From Deltaproteobacteria bacterium (lineage in GTDB: Bacteria; Desulfobacterota; DSM-4660; Desulfatiglandales; HGW-15), in the NCBI GenBank assembly GCA_016931115.1, contig JAFGFM010000233.1, positions 1-50,564 on the forward strand: DNA of 50,564 nucleotides. Direction: 5' to 3'. Position 1 is the first letter of the stretch. Each line of letters begins with the position of its first letter. The notes beneath the pieces are model-generated. The model saw nothing but the letters and a program-made list of their open reading frames with translations, ran no database searches and was not told where the DNA came from. A program made the position numbers and the translations under genes. Of the stretch, positions 7,743 to 15,822 are shown in pieces.

Positions 7743-8618
7743 TTACCACCCGAAGGGTGTGTCTTTCGGGACTATTTCACAGTATGCCTCAGCCACATGG
7801 ATAAGGTTGTCATATATCTTGAATGAGTGCCATACATCGAGTTCTCCGTCACCCCGAAATAGAGACCCCGGGCCGAAATTCATACGTACTGCCACTACGC
7901 CCATCTCCTCATCTACTGCAATTGTTCGGTATTTTATACCTGCGAGTGTAGGGATAAACTGCTTTTTCATATTATCGCAACCCTTGAAAAAGGTGCATTC
8001 CGGGCCTGCCATGAGCTGCCCGTTTTCGAACCGGTAGGCATTGTCAGCCATTGGCGAATCCACCTTTACAAAACTCCCGACCTTTAAACCCTCAGGGTAT
8101 GTATCGGCCATTTTGATAGCCTTTTCTCTATCAACAAGCTGCTCTTTTTTGGGTACATAGGTCATACCCTTGCTTACGGTCTTCAGGTTTTCCGGGGTAA
8201 AGAGCATTCCCTCTTCCTTTCCCCTTACAACGGTTGACTCTATTTCACTTATCTTCTGATCCTCTATCTTAAGTCTGAAAACAAAGAGCACAGGCAGCTC
8301 TTTTTCTTCAATAACAAGGAATGATACAGCTACTCCCTGTTTTACATCAAGAATGTCACGCCTGTAGTCGGTCAGTTTGATCTTGCTCTGCCACAAACCT
8401 TGACCAACCTTTATCTCTTTACAGTCCTCTGTAAATTTTACCTTTGGTGAAAGGGGCAGGAGATCGGGTTTCTGAGCAACAAGCGCATCAAGATAACTTG
8501 TGACAAACCCCTTAAGGCACTCTCTGTCACATTTTGTAGATACACTTACGCAGGAGATACTGCTGAAAAAGATTAAAACAATTGTGAAAAATAAAGCCGG
8601 GACAGTTTTTTTTAACAT
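7743..8618 (-). CDS. probable lipoprotein with DUF8021/NTF2-like C-terminal region
   Basis: The 291-aa product starts with a hydrophobic signal ending in FSSISC, an imperfect lipobox, so the mature protein would begin at Cys23 and sit in the envelope. It has an N-terminal half of unknown fold and a C-terminal region (about 200-291) with VDEEMGVVAVRMNFGPG, LDVWHSFKIYDNLIHVAEAY and a final PFGW. That pattern resembles the NTF2-like domain called DUF8021, in which a small beta cone binds an unknown ligand. An AGGAGGAG site lies just upstream of the ATG. It is upstream of the ferredoxin-AOR operon but separated by a promoter. The domain name is from memory and uncertain. Confidence 0.7.
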   Translation of the reverse strand: MLKKTVPALFFTIVLIFFSSISCVSVSTKCDRECLKGFVTSYLDALVAQKPDLLPLSPKVKFTEDCKEIKVGQGLWQSKIKLTDYRRDILDVKQGVAVSFLVIEEKELPVLFVFRLKIEDQKISEIESTVVRGKEEGMLFTPENLKTVSKGMTYVPKKEQLVDREKAIKMADTYPEGLKVGSFVKVDSPMADNAYRFENGQLMAGPECTFFKGCDNMKKQFIPTLAGIKYRTIAVDEEMGVVAVRMNFGPGSLFRGDGELDVWHSFKIYDNLIHVAEAYCEIVPKDTPFGW

Positions 8619-8774
8619 AAACTCCTCCTATTTGATCATGACCAATTATTTGTTTTACTCTGCCTGAAAAAAACAGAAATATCAGAAAAAGAGCATTTTC
8701 TGAAAACAATCCATTCTATAATAGATTTTTTTAAGTTATACAAGCTGGAAATAGAGAGAGGTTTTATTTTATTT

Positions 8775-8808
8775 TAAAAAAACGCCGGAAGGATTTCCGG
8801 CGTTTTCT
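8775..8808 (-). terminator. intrinsic terminator, probably usable from both strands
   Basis: AACGCCGGAA (8781-8790) and TTCCGGCGTT (8795-8804) form a perfect 10-bp stem around a 4-base loop. A-rich sequence lies before it and T-rich sequence after it, so U tracts follow on both strands. It lies downstream of the 137-residue secreted protein gene. Confidence 0.85.
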
Positions 8809-8862
8809 GTTTTTCAAAGTGAGTTTAAGGTGTGAACAACTATATTTCAGCTCTTTTTTGAA

Positions 8863-9276
8863 TTATTTCACGCGTTTTGCCACAAAAGACATAGGGGGCA
8901 TCTCGCCGCCGCCGGGAGGAGCGCCTGCACCCTCTGGTGCACCTTCCATCTTGCTTGTGAAAGAGAGCTTGAGCTCATCACCGGCCAGTTCGCCTGTATA
9001 GGCTATAGTCATCTTCATGCCACCCATGTCTACAGGGACATCAAATGTGATCTTATTGCCGTCGATTTTGCCGTTCAGGATCTGGATAGTGCTGTTTTCT
9101 GCACCAACAGTAGTTCCTGTAAGCTTGTTTCCATCTGCCTTGAAATCATAGGAAAGGTTCATTGGCTCACCACCCATGCCTGAATCAAATGTACCTGCCC
9201 ATTTGCCGTCTATCTCTGCACCAAATGCAAGAGTTGCGACAAGTAAAAGTGCTGCCGTCATTACAGAAATCTTCAT
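8863..9276 (-). CDS. small secreted beta-rich protein of unknown function
   Basis: This 137-aa protein has a clear type I signal peptide (cleavage expected after TLAFGA, near residue 20). A repetitive beta-strand pattern follows (GKWAGTFDSG, LSYDFKADGNKLTGT, ITFDVPVDMGGMKMTIAYTGEL), as in small extracytoplasmic barrels of the lipocalin-like type that often accompany enzymes of carbohydrate or lipid metabolism. A Gly/Pro/Met-rich linker (APEGAGAPPGGGEMPP) precedes the last strand. The gene is monocistronic, with a strong ribosome binding site (AGGAGG region just upstream) and its own terminator. I cannot assign a function; export to the periplasm is the only well-supported statement. Confidence 0.75.
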   Translation of the reverse strand: MKISVMTAALLLVATLAFGAEIDGKWAGTFDSGMGGEPMNLSYDFKADGNKLTGTTVGAENSTIQILNGKIDGNKITFDVPVDMGGMKMTIAYTGELAGDELKLSFTSKMEGAPEGAGAPPGGGEMPPMSFVAKRVK

Positions 9277-9396
9277 CTTAAAATCCTCCTTGTTGAATAA
9301 TTTGCTTAAAATTGTTATTTAAATGATTAATGCAGGATTTGGAATCTATATGCAATTAGGCTTTTTTGTCAAATTAAAAAACATTTAAGGGAGGGT

Positions 9397-9690
9397 ATGG
9401 ACCCTTTGATACATAAACATAAAAACGGTTCCTCAGAGGGTTTTGTAAATGTGCTTCAAAAGATAATAGAACTGAATGCTGATAAGTACCTGAGCGGCCA
9501 TGCAGAACCCGCGACAAAGGCTGAGATTGAAGCCCTGCGAAACAATATCATGGAAAAGCGGGAAAAGGTAGGGGAGATGGTAAAGGCCGGTAAAACCCTT
9601 GATGAGGTAAAACAGGCATTTAATATCCCTGCCGGTCAAAGCCGGTGGCCATCACTGGTTGAGATTATCTATGGTGAGATGAAGCAGTAG
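9397..9690 (+). pseudogene. C-terminal fragment of a metallo-beta-lactamase-fold hydrolase
   Basis: The 97-codon frame reads like the last third of an MBL-fold hydrolase: ELNADKYLSGHAEPATKAEI matches the pattern L-x-AD-x-hydrophobic-xGH that ends the fold and supplies the last metal-binding His. It is followed by the helical tail (EKREKVGEMVKAGKTLDEV) that commonly closes such proteins. The HxHxDH motif and the rest of the catalytic domain are absent, and nothing similar is present upstream, where the divergent secreted-protein gene lies. A GGGAGG sequence sits only two bases before the ATG, an unlikely ribosome binding site. It is best seen as a truncated leftover, although expression of a short protein cannot be excluded. 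Confidence 0.65.
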
Positions 9691-9721
9691 AAAATAGCAT
9701 ACATATCTAATAATACACTGG

Positions 9722-9762
9722 TTGACTAAAATATTTTAGAGGTGTACACTTTTGGCGTACAC
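9722..9762 (+). promoter_or_regulatory. promoter with overlapping palindromic operator of the toxin-antitoxin operon
   Basis: TTGACT (9722-9727) and TACACT (9745-9750) are spaced by exactly 17 bases, a strong sigma70 promoter. The self-complementary GTGTACAC (9742-9749) overlaps the -10, and a second copy GCGTACAC (9755-9762) lies 13 bases further on. Paired half-sites over the -10 are what an autorepressing Phd-type antitoxin would bind. Confidence 0.75.
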
Positions 9763-9784
9763 AAAGTCAAAGAAGGAGATTTGT

Positions 9785-10018
9785 ATGCTTGAAGTAAACA
9801 TAAGAGATGCGAGATCCAATTTGAGTTCCCTGCTGGACAGGGTTGAAGCAGGGGAAGAGATAATCATTAAACGAAGAGGGAAAACAATAGCTAAAATAGT
9901 GTCTCCTCATAATAATTGCAAACTCCCGAGCCTCAAAGAATTCAGGTCATCGCTAAAAATACAGGGGAAGCCGATGAGCCAATCCATTGTGGATGCCCGA
10001 AAAGAGGATCGTTTTTAA
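9785..10018 (+). CDS. Phd/YefM-family antitoxin
   Basis: The 77-aa protein begins MLEVNIRDARSNLSSLLDRV, the classic Phd/YefM opening in which a small alpha/beta dimer binds operator DNA. It continues with EAGEEIIIKRRGKTIAKIVSP. The C-terminal 30 residues (SLKEFRSSLKIQGKPMSQ region) would be the flexible part that wraps and blocks the toxin. AAGGAG lies 7-8 bases before this ATG, so the longer in-frame frame starting at 9752 is rejected. Its TAA overlaps the toxin ATG by one base (TAATG), giving translational coupling. Promoter and palindromes directly upstream suggest autoregulation. Confidence 0.9.
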   Translation: MLEVNIRDARSNLSSLLDRVEAGEEIIIKRRGKTIAKIVSPHNNCKLPSLKEFRSSLKIQGKPMSQSIVDARKEDRF

Positions 10019-10437
10019 TGATATATATAGATACAAGTGTTCTTCTTTCCTATTATTGTCCTGAACCTCTAAGCTCAAAGGCTGAAAAAATTATTATCAG
10101 GGCTGATTCTCCTGTGATCAGTCCTCTTACTGAAGTTGAATTTGCATCTGCTCTTGCAAGGAAAATAAGGGAAAAAGAGATCTCAACCGAGTCATCAGAT
10201 AAAATACTCAATGAATTCAAGTCACATGTGCGACAGATGTTTTACAGGAAAATCCCTATTGATGCGGCTTGCTACAATCTGGCATTCAACTGGCTGTCAG
10301 GAAATGATACCCCACTCGCAACATTGGATTCGATCCATCTTGCTATAACCTCATTGAATAATTTGAAGATAATTACCGCCGACAAACAGCTGGCGAGAGC
10401 AGCACATAAATATGGTATCGATTATCAGCTACTGTAA
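10018..10437 (+). CDS. PIN-domain (VapC-type) toxin ribonuclease
   Basis: The 139-aa protein has the PIN-domain acidic set in order: Asp5 in MIYIDTSVLLSYY, the Glu of PLTEVEFASAL, the Asp of LATLDSIHLAIT and the Asp of IITADKQLARAA. These coordinate Mg2+/Mn2+ for single-strand RNA cleavage; VapC toxins usually cut tRNA or rRNA and arrest growth when the antitoxin is lost. The start overlaps the antitoxin stop by one base and replaces an earlier in-frame start that lies inside the antitoxin gene. All catalytic positions look intact, so the pair is probably functional. Pairing of a PIN toxin with a Phd-type antitoxin is common. Confidence 0.92.
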   Translation: MIYIDTSVLLSYYCPEPLSSKAEKIIIRADSPVISPLTEVEFASALARKIREKEISTESSDKILNEFKSHVRQMFYRKIPIDAACYNLAFNWLSGNDTPLATLDSIHLAITSLNNLKIITADKQLARAAHKYGIDYQLL

Positions 10438-10513
10438 ATCCTTATAAATTAAAAGATATAACCGACCTTTTTTACAATTTTTTAACATATAAACGATTGA
10501 AATTAACCGAATA

Positions 10514-10533
10514 GTATAGTAAGTATACTATAC
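10514..10533 (+). promoter_or_regulatory. perfect inverted repeat, probable MarR operator over a -10 element
   Basis: GTATAGTA (10514-10521), AGTA spacer, TACTATAC (10526-10533) form a perfect 8-bp-arm palindrome of 20 bases, the usual size for a MarR dimer site. A TATACT (10524-10529) within it is a good -10, so binding would block transcription. It lies about 40 bases upstream of the marR-type gene start. Confidence 0.7.
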
Positions 10534-10571
10534 AGCATGTGAATTATTATTTGTTTTAAGGAGAGTTTGTT

Positions 10572-11033
10572 TTGCAGAAGGATTTGGTTAGTAAGGTTGT
10601 TGCTGATCTGTTTTCTATCCCCACTTTTTCATCAAGGATTGTCAGAAGCAAATTTACAAAGGTTGCACTGGCCAATATCGAGGTCAGCCTGACACCTCTT
10701 CACTGCGAGATACTAAAGTTGCTTTCCGAAGAGGGCAGCCTTCCGGTCTTTGAGATCGGTAAACGGCTGGTACTGGCAAAGGCACATATGACCCAGCTTG
10801 TTGATAAGCTTGTTGAAAAGGAGATGGTTATTCGTGAACCGGACATAAATGACAGGAGAGTAACCAGGATTACCCTCTCTGAAACAGGAAGGCAGGGGCT
10901 GGATAGTCTGCATAACACTATAAGCGGTGCGCTTGAAGAGGCAATCTCATCATTAAGTGATAATGATCTTATGGAGCTGTCAGCATCACTGGATAAAATC
11001 AGGAATATACTGCCAAAGATGATGAAGGCATAG
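10572..11033 (+). CDS. MarR-family transcriptional regulator
   Basis: The 153-aa protein is a winged-helix MarR regulator: LTPLHCEILKLLSEEGSLPV, recognition helix region KAHMTQLVDKLVEKEMVIRE, and the wing motif DPNDRR-like INDRRVTRITLSETGRQ, with a C-terminal dimerisation helix. The start is TTG at 10572, supported by AAGGAGAG 8 bases upstream; no ATG fits. It most likely represses itself and the MATE exporter 57 bases downstream through the palindrome at 10514-10533, and is released by a small ligand that the exporter expels. Ligand identity is unknown. Confidence 0.92.
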   Translation: MQKDLVSKVVADLFSIPTFSSRIVRSKFTKVALANIEVSLTPLHCEILKLLSEEGSLPVFEIGKRLVLAKAHMTQLVDKLVEKEMVIREPDINDRRVTRITLSETGRQGLDSLHNTISGALEEAISSLSDNDLMELSASLDKIRNILPKMMKA

Positions 11034-11090
11034 GGCCAGTATAATCGAATATTACAGATATTTTTAGAAAGGTTTAAGGAATTAATATTT

Positions 11091-12509
11091 ATGAAGAAAT
11101 TTGATAAAAACTCACTTGACAGCGACCATGTGGGCAGGTTGTTGTTTTTTTTTACTTTACCCGCCTTTTTTGCAATGGCAGTCCACACACTTTATAACAT
11201 TGTAGATACTATTTTTATCGGTCAGTATGTAGGTCCATTAGCCATAGCAGGGCTATCTCTGGTGTTTCCCGTTCAGATACTTTCAATAGGAATAGGGCAC
11301 ATGGCCGGCATGGGCGGCGCTTCCCTGATATCAAGGTCACTTGGCGCCGGCAAAATACCACTCGCTCAAAAGGCAGTTGGAAACTCCATAATGATCACAG
11401 CAGTGTTATCCATTCTTGTTACCATACCCGGGCTCATTAATGTGCCCATGTTATGCCGGTGGCTGGGCGCTACAGAAAATACAGTTGTTTACGCCTCGGA
11501 TTATCTCTTTGTAATACTCATTGGAATGCTCTTTATGACCTTTGGTATGACCTTAAGCACCCTGATAAGGGCTGGCGGCAACGCAAAAGTCCCTATGATA
11601 GGCATGGTTTGCAGTGCTGCATTGAATATTGTTCTTGATGCCATATTTATAATTCCGCTTGGAATGGGGGTAAAAGGGGCGGCCTGGGCCACGGTCATAT
11701 CTCAGGTTTTATGCACGATCTATTTTTTAGGGTATTATTTCTGGGGAAAACCGACCTTAAGCTTCAAGGCATCAGATCTGTTGCCGGACTGGAAAATTAT
11801 TAAGGATATTTTTGCGATTGGTGTTTCAGCCCTTGGTATGACGCTTGCTGGAAGTTTTTCAGCTATAATCGTTAACCGCACAGTAGTCTCCTTTGGCGGG
11901 GACATGGCCATGTCTGCCTTTGGAATTGTTAACAGGGTTATGATGTTTGCCATAATGCCATCAATAGTGGCAGCACAGGGGCTTCAGCCGATCATTGGTT
12001 TCAACTATGGCGCAGGCCGTTTTGACAGGGTAATTAAAAGTATCAAGATAGGAACCTTTGCAACCACATTGATCGGGGTTCTTGTTTACCTCTATGTATT
12101 TTTCAAACCGGAATCTGTCGTAATGATTTTTACATCCGACAGGGAGCTGATAGCGCTATCATCCTATGCGGTTAAACGTGTGTTCTGTGTAATGTATTTG
12201 ATAGGGCTCATTAATGTCGGCGCAACTGTTTTCCAGTCAATAGGCAAGGCAGTGCAGTCATTTTTGTCAACTGTAACGAGGTCCATACTGTTTCTGCTTC
12301 CGGCTATTCTTATAATGCCCGGTTTTATGGGGCTGGATGGTGTGTGGTGGGCCTTTCCGATTGCGGATTTTTTAACCTTTGCCCTGGTTTTATTTATGCT
12401 GGCCCCCCTGTGGTTTGAATTAAAAAGGATGAATTCAAAAGCAAAAACAGCATCAGGTGATGCCCTGATTTCCGATGGTCTGACAGGTTCTTCCCAGGCG
12501 GTTGCCTGA
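11091..12509 (+). CDS. MATE-family multidrug/metabolite efflux transporter
   Basis: The 472-aa protein has about twelve hydrophobic segments in two related halves, the MATE arrangement. The first helix region reads FFTLPAFFAMAVHTLYNIVDTIFIGQYVG, in pieces typical of MATE/MepA proteins, and the second half repeats the pattern around FGIVNRVMMFAIMPSIVAAQGLQPIIGFNYG. MATE proteins export cationic drugs or metabolites in exchange for H+ or Na+ across the cytoplasmic membrane. AAGGA lies about 10 bases before the ATG. It shares a transcript with the upstream MarR regulator and ends at a strong hairpin (12525-12563). The hydrophilic tail after residue 450 is short and not conserved-looking. Confidence 0.93.
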   Translation: MKKFDKNSLDSDHVGRLLFFFTLPAFFAMAVHTLYNIVDTIFIGQYVGPLAIAGLSLVFPVQILSIGIGHMAGMGGASLISRSLGAGKIPLAQKAVGNSIMITAVLSILVTIPGLINVPMLCRWLGATENTVVYASDYLFVILIGMLFMTFGMTLSTLIRAGGNAKVPMIGMVCSAALNIVLDAIFIIPLGMGVKGAAWATVISQVLCTIYFLGYYFWGKPTLSFKASDLLPDWKIIKDIFAIGVSALGMTLAGSFSAIIVNRTVVSFGGDMAMSAFGIVNRVMMFAIMPSIVAAQGLQPIIGFNYGAGRFDRVIKSIKIGTFATTLIGVLVYLYVFFKPESVVMIFTSDRELIALSSYAVKRVFCVMYLIGLINVGATVFQSIGKAVQSFLSTVTRSILFLLPAILIMPGFMGLDGVWWAFPIADFLTFALVLFMLAPLWFELKRMNSKAKTASGDALISDGLTGSSQAVA

Positions 12510-12524
12510 TATTTAAAACAGCTT

Positions 12525-12563
12525 AAATATGCAGTGGTGTCACATTATCACCACTGCATATTT
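12525..12563. terminator. perfect 15-bp bidirectional hairpin between convergent genes
   Basis: AAATATGCAGTGGTG (12525-12539) is perfectly complementary to CACCACTGCATATTT (12549-12563) with a 9-base loop. It lies between the convergent MATE and DMT genes and can end transcripts from both sides, although the U tract is short. Confidence 0.75.
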
Positions 12564-12578
12564 ATCTATATCAACCTT

Positions 12579-12935
12579 TTACGCCCCAAATAACCTGCTT
12601 CTGAAAAGAAAGAATACTGCCCCCATAAGGCAGAATCCGGCCCAGAGGTAATCCAGTGTTATCTTTTCTTTTAAAAAGAATATGGAGAAGGGTACAAAAA
12701 TAAAAAGTGTAATTATCTCCTGGATAATTTTAAGCTGGCCGACACTAAGCACCGAATGGCCGATCCTGTTTGCAGGGACCTGTAAAAGGTATTCAAAAAG
12801 GGCAATGCCCCAGCTTACAAGGGCTGCAACAATCAATGGTTTATGGTTAAGGTTTTTAAGGTGCCCATACCAGGCAAATGTCATAAAGATATTGCTGCAG
12901 CAGAGCAAAAAAACAGTAATAAAGAAGCGGTTCAT
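12579..12935 (-). CDS. DMT-superfamily small membrane protein (DUF486 type)
   Basis: The 118-aa protein has four hydrophobic helices (about residues 4-20, 30-50, 66-86 and 93-112). Characteristic stretches are TFAWYGHLKNL, SWGIALFEYLLQVPANRIGH and IIQEIITLFIFVPFSIFFL, which match the short DMT proteins called DUF486. These are related to small multidrug resistance proteins and probably act as homodimers, but substrates are not known. The gene is separate from the lipoprotein gene upstream by 31 bases and may be cotranscribed with it and the flavoprotein. Confidence 0.88.
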   Translation of the reverse strand: MNRFFITVFLLCCSNIFMTFAWYGHLKNLNHKPLIVAALVSWGIALFEYLLQVPANRIGHSVLSVGQLKIIQEIITLFIFVPFSIFFLKEKITLDYLWAGFCLMGAVFFLFRSRLFGA

Positions 12936-12966
12936 CTTAACTCACAATAACAGGTTTTAAGTGATT

Positions 12967-13545
12967 CTACCTTTTTTCCCAGTGGTATTTATCCTCTTTT
13001 ACACTGATCCAGTAAAGGTCGCCTGAATCCCTCCAGGGATCAAGGACGATCCCTTCAAAAAAATCTTTTCCCTTTGCTGTAACCACAATAGTATTATGCT
13101 CACGGAACTTTTTCCCCTTATCGGCTACAGCCTCATAAAGGTTAAAGGTTTTAAGGTTAAGTGTTTTAAACTGTTTCATAAGGTCTTCTGCCCATTGAAA
13201 ACATAAGCCTCTATCCTTTAACCCTATATTAACCAGGATATTATGAAAATGGGGCTGCTTTATAATCCTGTATTCATATGCCAGATAAAGCGAGTAGAGT
13301 ATGCCTGTTTCAGCGAGCCTTCTTGCCTCAGCAGGGTTTGTGTTGTTCCCCAGCGCTGTCAGATCATGCTGGAGAGATTCTATCCTGTTAAGTGTTTCCT
13401 GAGGCAAGCCCTTAAGATTTCCTTTGAGTGCATCATTGATGCCCATATGTGAGGTTGCACAGGAGCTTAAAAAAAGAACTGATAGAAAGAAAAAAATGTA
13501 TATGAATAAATTTATTACCTTGTTGCCTTTAAAAAATATAATCAT
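12967..13545 (-). CDS. lipoprotein with a possible Cys-His-Asp (transglutaminase-like) catalytic set
   Basis: The 192-aa product has a long hydrophobic signal ending in the lipobox LSSC (Cys29), so it is anchored in the envelope after processing. The mature part contains, in order, Cys in DRGLCFQWAEDL, His in KKFREHNTIVVTA and Asp in GIVLDPWRDSG, the order and spacing seen in transglutaminase/NlpC-like cysteine peptidases. This is my reading, not an established family match. Its ATG overlaps the stop of the upstream flavoprotein gene (ATGA at 13542-13545), so the two are translationally coupled. A role in modifying an envelope protein or peptide is possible; no substrate can be inferred. Confidence 0.75.
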   Translation of the reverse strand: MIIFFKGNKVINLFIYIFFFLSVLFLSSCATSHMGINDALKGNLKGLPQETLNRIESLQHDLTALGNNTNPAEARRLAETGILYSLYLAYEYRIIKQPHFHNILVNIGLKDRGLCFQWAEDLMKQFKTLNLKTFNLYEAVADKGKKFREHNTIVVTAKGKDFFEGIVLDPWRDSGDLYWISVKEDKYHWEKR

Positions 13546-15050
13546 CTCAAATCCCTGATTATCGCCTTAACTGCCAATCTGCCTGAACTCAGCGCAAAAC
13601 TGCTAGCCGACCCCTCAATTAGAAGGTCATATGTACTATCATAAAGCCCGCCCATGTCCTGCCCAGTTACATGAAGATGAGGTATGGGCTCATCATTTGT
13701 GTCAAGAGCCTGCATCTCTCTATTCACTTTTACCCCGCCAAGGGTCAGAAAAAATGCCCTGAGCCCTTTCAATGCATAATACGGCCCATTAGCGGTGTCA
13801 AACTTTATAAGGTGCTCAGGTCTTCTATTAAATTCAGGGTCTGATTTCAAGTCTGAAAAAGTATTAACCTTATCAATGATTGTCTTGAGTTTTTCAGGCC
13901 TGATATGTATCTTTTTTGCAAGCTCCTCTATTGTATCAGCCCTGTATGCAAAACCTTCCTCTATCCCTTTTATTATACCTTCATCAAGGGCATCCATTTT
14001 ATCTCCAGGAACCACAATGTCATTAAAGGGTATAAGGGGGCCGTTTTCAATTAATGACCTCTTCATCTTTTCATCAAAGATAGACCACATGATACCACCG
14101 TTTGAGGTCATGGCATTGTAAACATCACTGAAGATAGACCCCAGTGATTCATTGTAAAACCTCTCCCCCTGTTTATTAACCCATAAGTATGGCTGTATAA
14201 GGGCGCATCGGGTCTGTTTCAGATAATCAGGTCCCCGGAACTGATTTATGGCAGGTTCATGATCCAGATATGGGCTGTTACCAGCAATGGCACCCATGCC
14301 TGAAAGCTGCGCATTAACCCTTAAGGCCATATTGATGCCATCACCCATGCGGCCGTCTATCTCTGGGCCGCGGTAAATGAGCCTTGCCATACCGGGGATG
14401 TTTATATCAGGTACATATTTTTTAAGCATCTGCCTGTTGCTGGCAAAACCACCTGTTGAAAGGATAACTGCATGTGCCATGATATGTATCTTTTTTCCTT
14501 CTTTTGTTTCAGCAGTTATACCTGTTATCTGCCCGGAATCGTCCGTGAGTATTTCCTTTGCAGGTGTTTCTGTAAGTATGGTGCCCCAATATTTTTTTAT
14601 TTTATTGCTTAATATCTTTACTACCTTTGCACCCCCGCCCTTGAAGATATGCCATACATTAAGGCTTTTTTCAGGGGGAAACAGCGTCTTAATCCCCTCA
14701 ATCCTGACACCTTTCTCCATTAACCAGTCTATGGTTCGCCCGGATTCACTTAGCAGGGTTCTGATAACCGGAGCATTGCAGCGCCAGTGATGAAACTCCA
14801 TTACCCTTAAAAAAACATCATTAACTGTGGTCTCGATGCCCTTTTTTTTCTGATAGCCGGAACCTATGCCCAGCGACCCCTCCGGTAAAAGACCTGCGCC
14901 TCCTGTAAAATTCATCTTTTCAAGCAGAGTCACAGTCAGGCCGTTTTCAATGGCAGTAAGTGCGGCAGAGAGACCGCTTAATCCTGCGCCGGCAATAACT
15001 ATGTCTGATTTGATGAATTCGTTTTTCGGGATGGGATTATTGATGTTCAT
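13542..15050 (-). CDS. FAD-dependent oxidoreductase of the fumarate reductase/flavocytochrome c type
   Basis: The 502-aa protein begins with a Rossmann FAD-binding motif (DIVIAGAGLSGLSAALTA at about 16-33), with the glutamate of the ADP-ribose contact in LLEKMNFTGG. It ends with the FAD_binding_2 closing segment (LHVTGQDMGGLYDSTYD). The middle 'capping' domain and the GGFASNRQML motif match soluble fumarate/urocanate reductase relatives that reduce an activated double bond. No signal peptide, heme motif or FMN site is visible, so it is probably cytoplasmic and takes electrons from an unidentified donor. It is divergent from the ECF sigma gene and coupled to the lipoprotein gene downstream. 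The ribosome binding site is weak. Substrate unknown. Confidence 0.88.
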   Translation of the reverse strand: MNINNPIPKNEFIKSDIVIAGAGLSGLSAALTAIENGLTVTLLEKMNFTGGAGLLPEGSLGIGSGYQKKKGIETTVNDVFLRVMEFHHWRCNAPVIRTLLSESGRTIDWLMEKGVRIEGIKTLFPPEKSLNVWHIFKGGGAKVVKILSNKIKKYWGTILTETPAKEILTDDSGQITGITAETKEGKKIHIMAHAVILSTGGFASNRQMLKKYVPDINIPGMARLIYRGPEIDGRMGDGINMALRVNAQLSGMGAIAGNSPYLDHEPAINQFRGPDYLKQTRCALIQPYLWVNKQGERFYNESLGSIFSDVYNAMTSNGGIMWSIFDEKMKRSLIENGPLIPFNDIVVPGDKMDALDEGIIKGIEEGFAYRADTIEELAKKIHIRPEKLKTIIDKVNTFSDLKSDPEFNRRPEHLIKFDTANGPYYALKGLRAFFLTLGGVKVNREMQALDTNDEPIPHLHVTGQDMGGLYDSTYDLLIEGSASSFALSSGRLAVKAIIRDLR

Positions 15051-15213
15051 TTTAATTATCTTTATACATTTACCCGGTTAATCGCCTAATATTATTGGTT
15101 AAAATATCCATGAAATATATCAGGACAACAGGTATATGACAAGATCAAATAAAAAAACAGATATAGAGAAGTTTTATGCAACTTTTATAAATATCATCCT
15201 GTATATAAGTTAA

Positions 15214-15822
15214 ATGGAAACAATAAACCCAAATATCCTGACCAGGTCAGATGAAGAGCTGATGCAGCATGTTGCTGAAAGAAATACGGCATCCTTCAAG
15301 GCATTATATAAGAGATATGAACTTGCGATCTTCAATCTGATACTAAAATATACTGGTGATAAAAGCCTTGCACAGGACCTGCTTCAGGAGACTTTTACAA
15401 GGATATGGTTTGCAGCTCACTCCTTTAACCAGGAAAAGGGCAGGTTCAAGACATGGCTGTTTACTATAGCCCTGAATATTACAAAGAGCGAAATGTCTAA
15501 AAAACAGTATTCATATTTTTATCAGGAGATATCGGAGAAAGATTTTACAGAAGCCGGCCTGGAAGAGATGGATGAGAAGATGCCTGATGCCAGGATGGTT
15601 AATATTGAAATACGGAAACATGTGAGGTTTGCCCTTTCCAGGCTTGAACCTTTCATGCGCGAGGTAATTATTTTAAGGCATTATCAGCAGTTGAAGTTCA
15701 GTGAGATAGCCCAGATTACAAATACACCCGAAGGAACCCTGAAATCCAGGTTTCACAGGGCAATATTATTACTTAAAGAACATTTAACAGGGATGGATAA
15801 GAGCTATGCAACATCCAAATAA
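15214..15822 (+). CDS. ECF-type RNA polymerase sigma factor
   Basis: The 202-aa protein has sigma region 2 (ELMQHVAERNTASFKALYKR, then AQDLLQETFTRIWFAA) and region 4 with a helix-turn-helix (FSEIAQITNTPEGTLKSR), without regions 1 and 3, the ECF layout. The linker is slightly long and acidic (EAGLEEMDEKMPDA). The ATG lacks a good ribosome binding site, which may keep translation low. The next gene, a zinc-finger anti-sigma factor, starts inside its last 17 bases, so stoichiometric control by the anti-sigma is likely. It probably responds to envelope or redox stress through the membrane-anchored anti-sigma factor; the regulon is not visible here. Confidence 0.93.
   Translation: METINPNILTRSDEELMQHVAERNTASFKALYKRYELAIFNLILKYTGDKSLAQDLLQETFTRIWFAAHSFNQEKGRFKTWLFTIALNITKSEMSKKQYSYFYQEISEKDFTEAGLEEMDEKMPDARMVNIEIRKHVRFALSRLEPFMREVIILRHYQQLKFSEIAQITNTPEGTLKSRFHRAILLLKEHLTGMDKSYATSK

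Noticed and set aside
10700-11188. 162-codon minus-strand frame
   Set aside because: Antisense to the MarR gene and the start of the MATE gene, both well supported.
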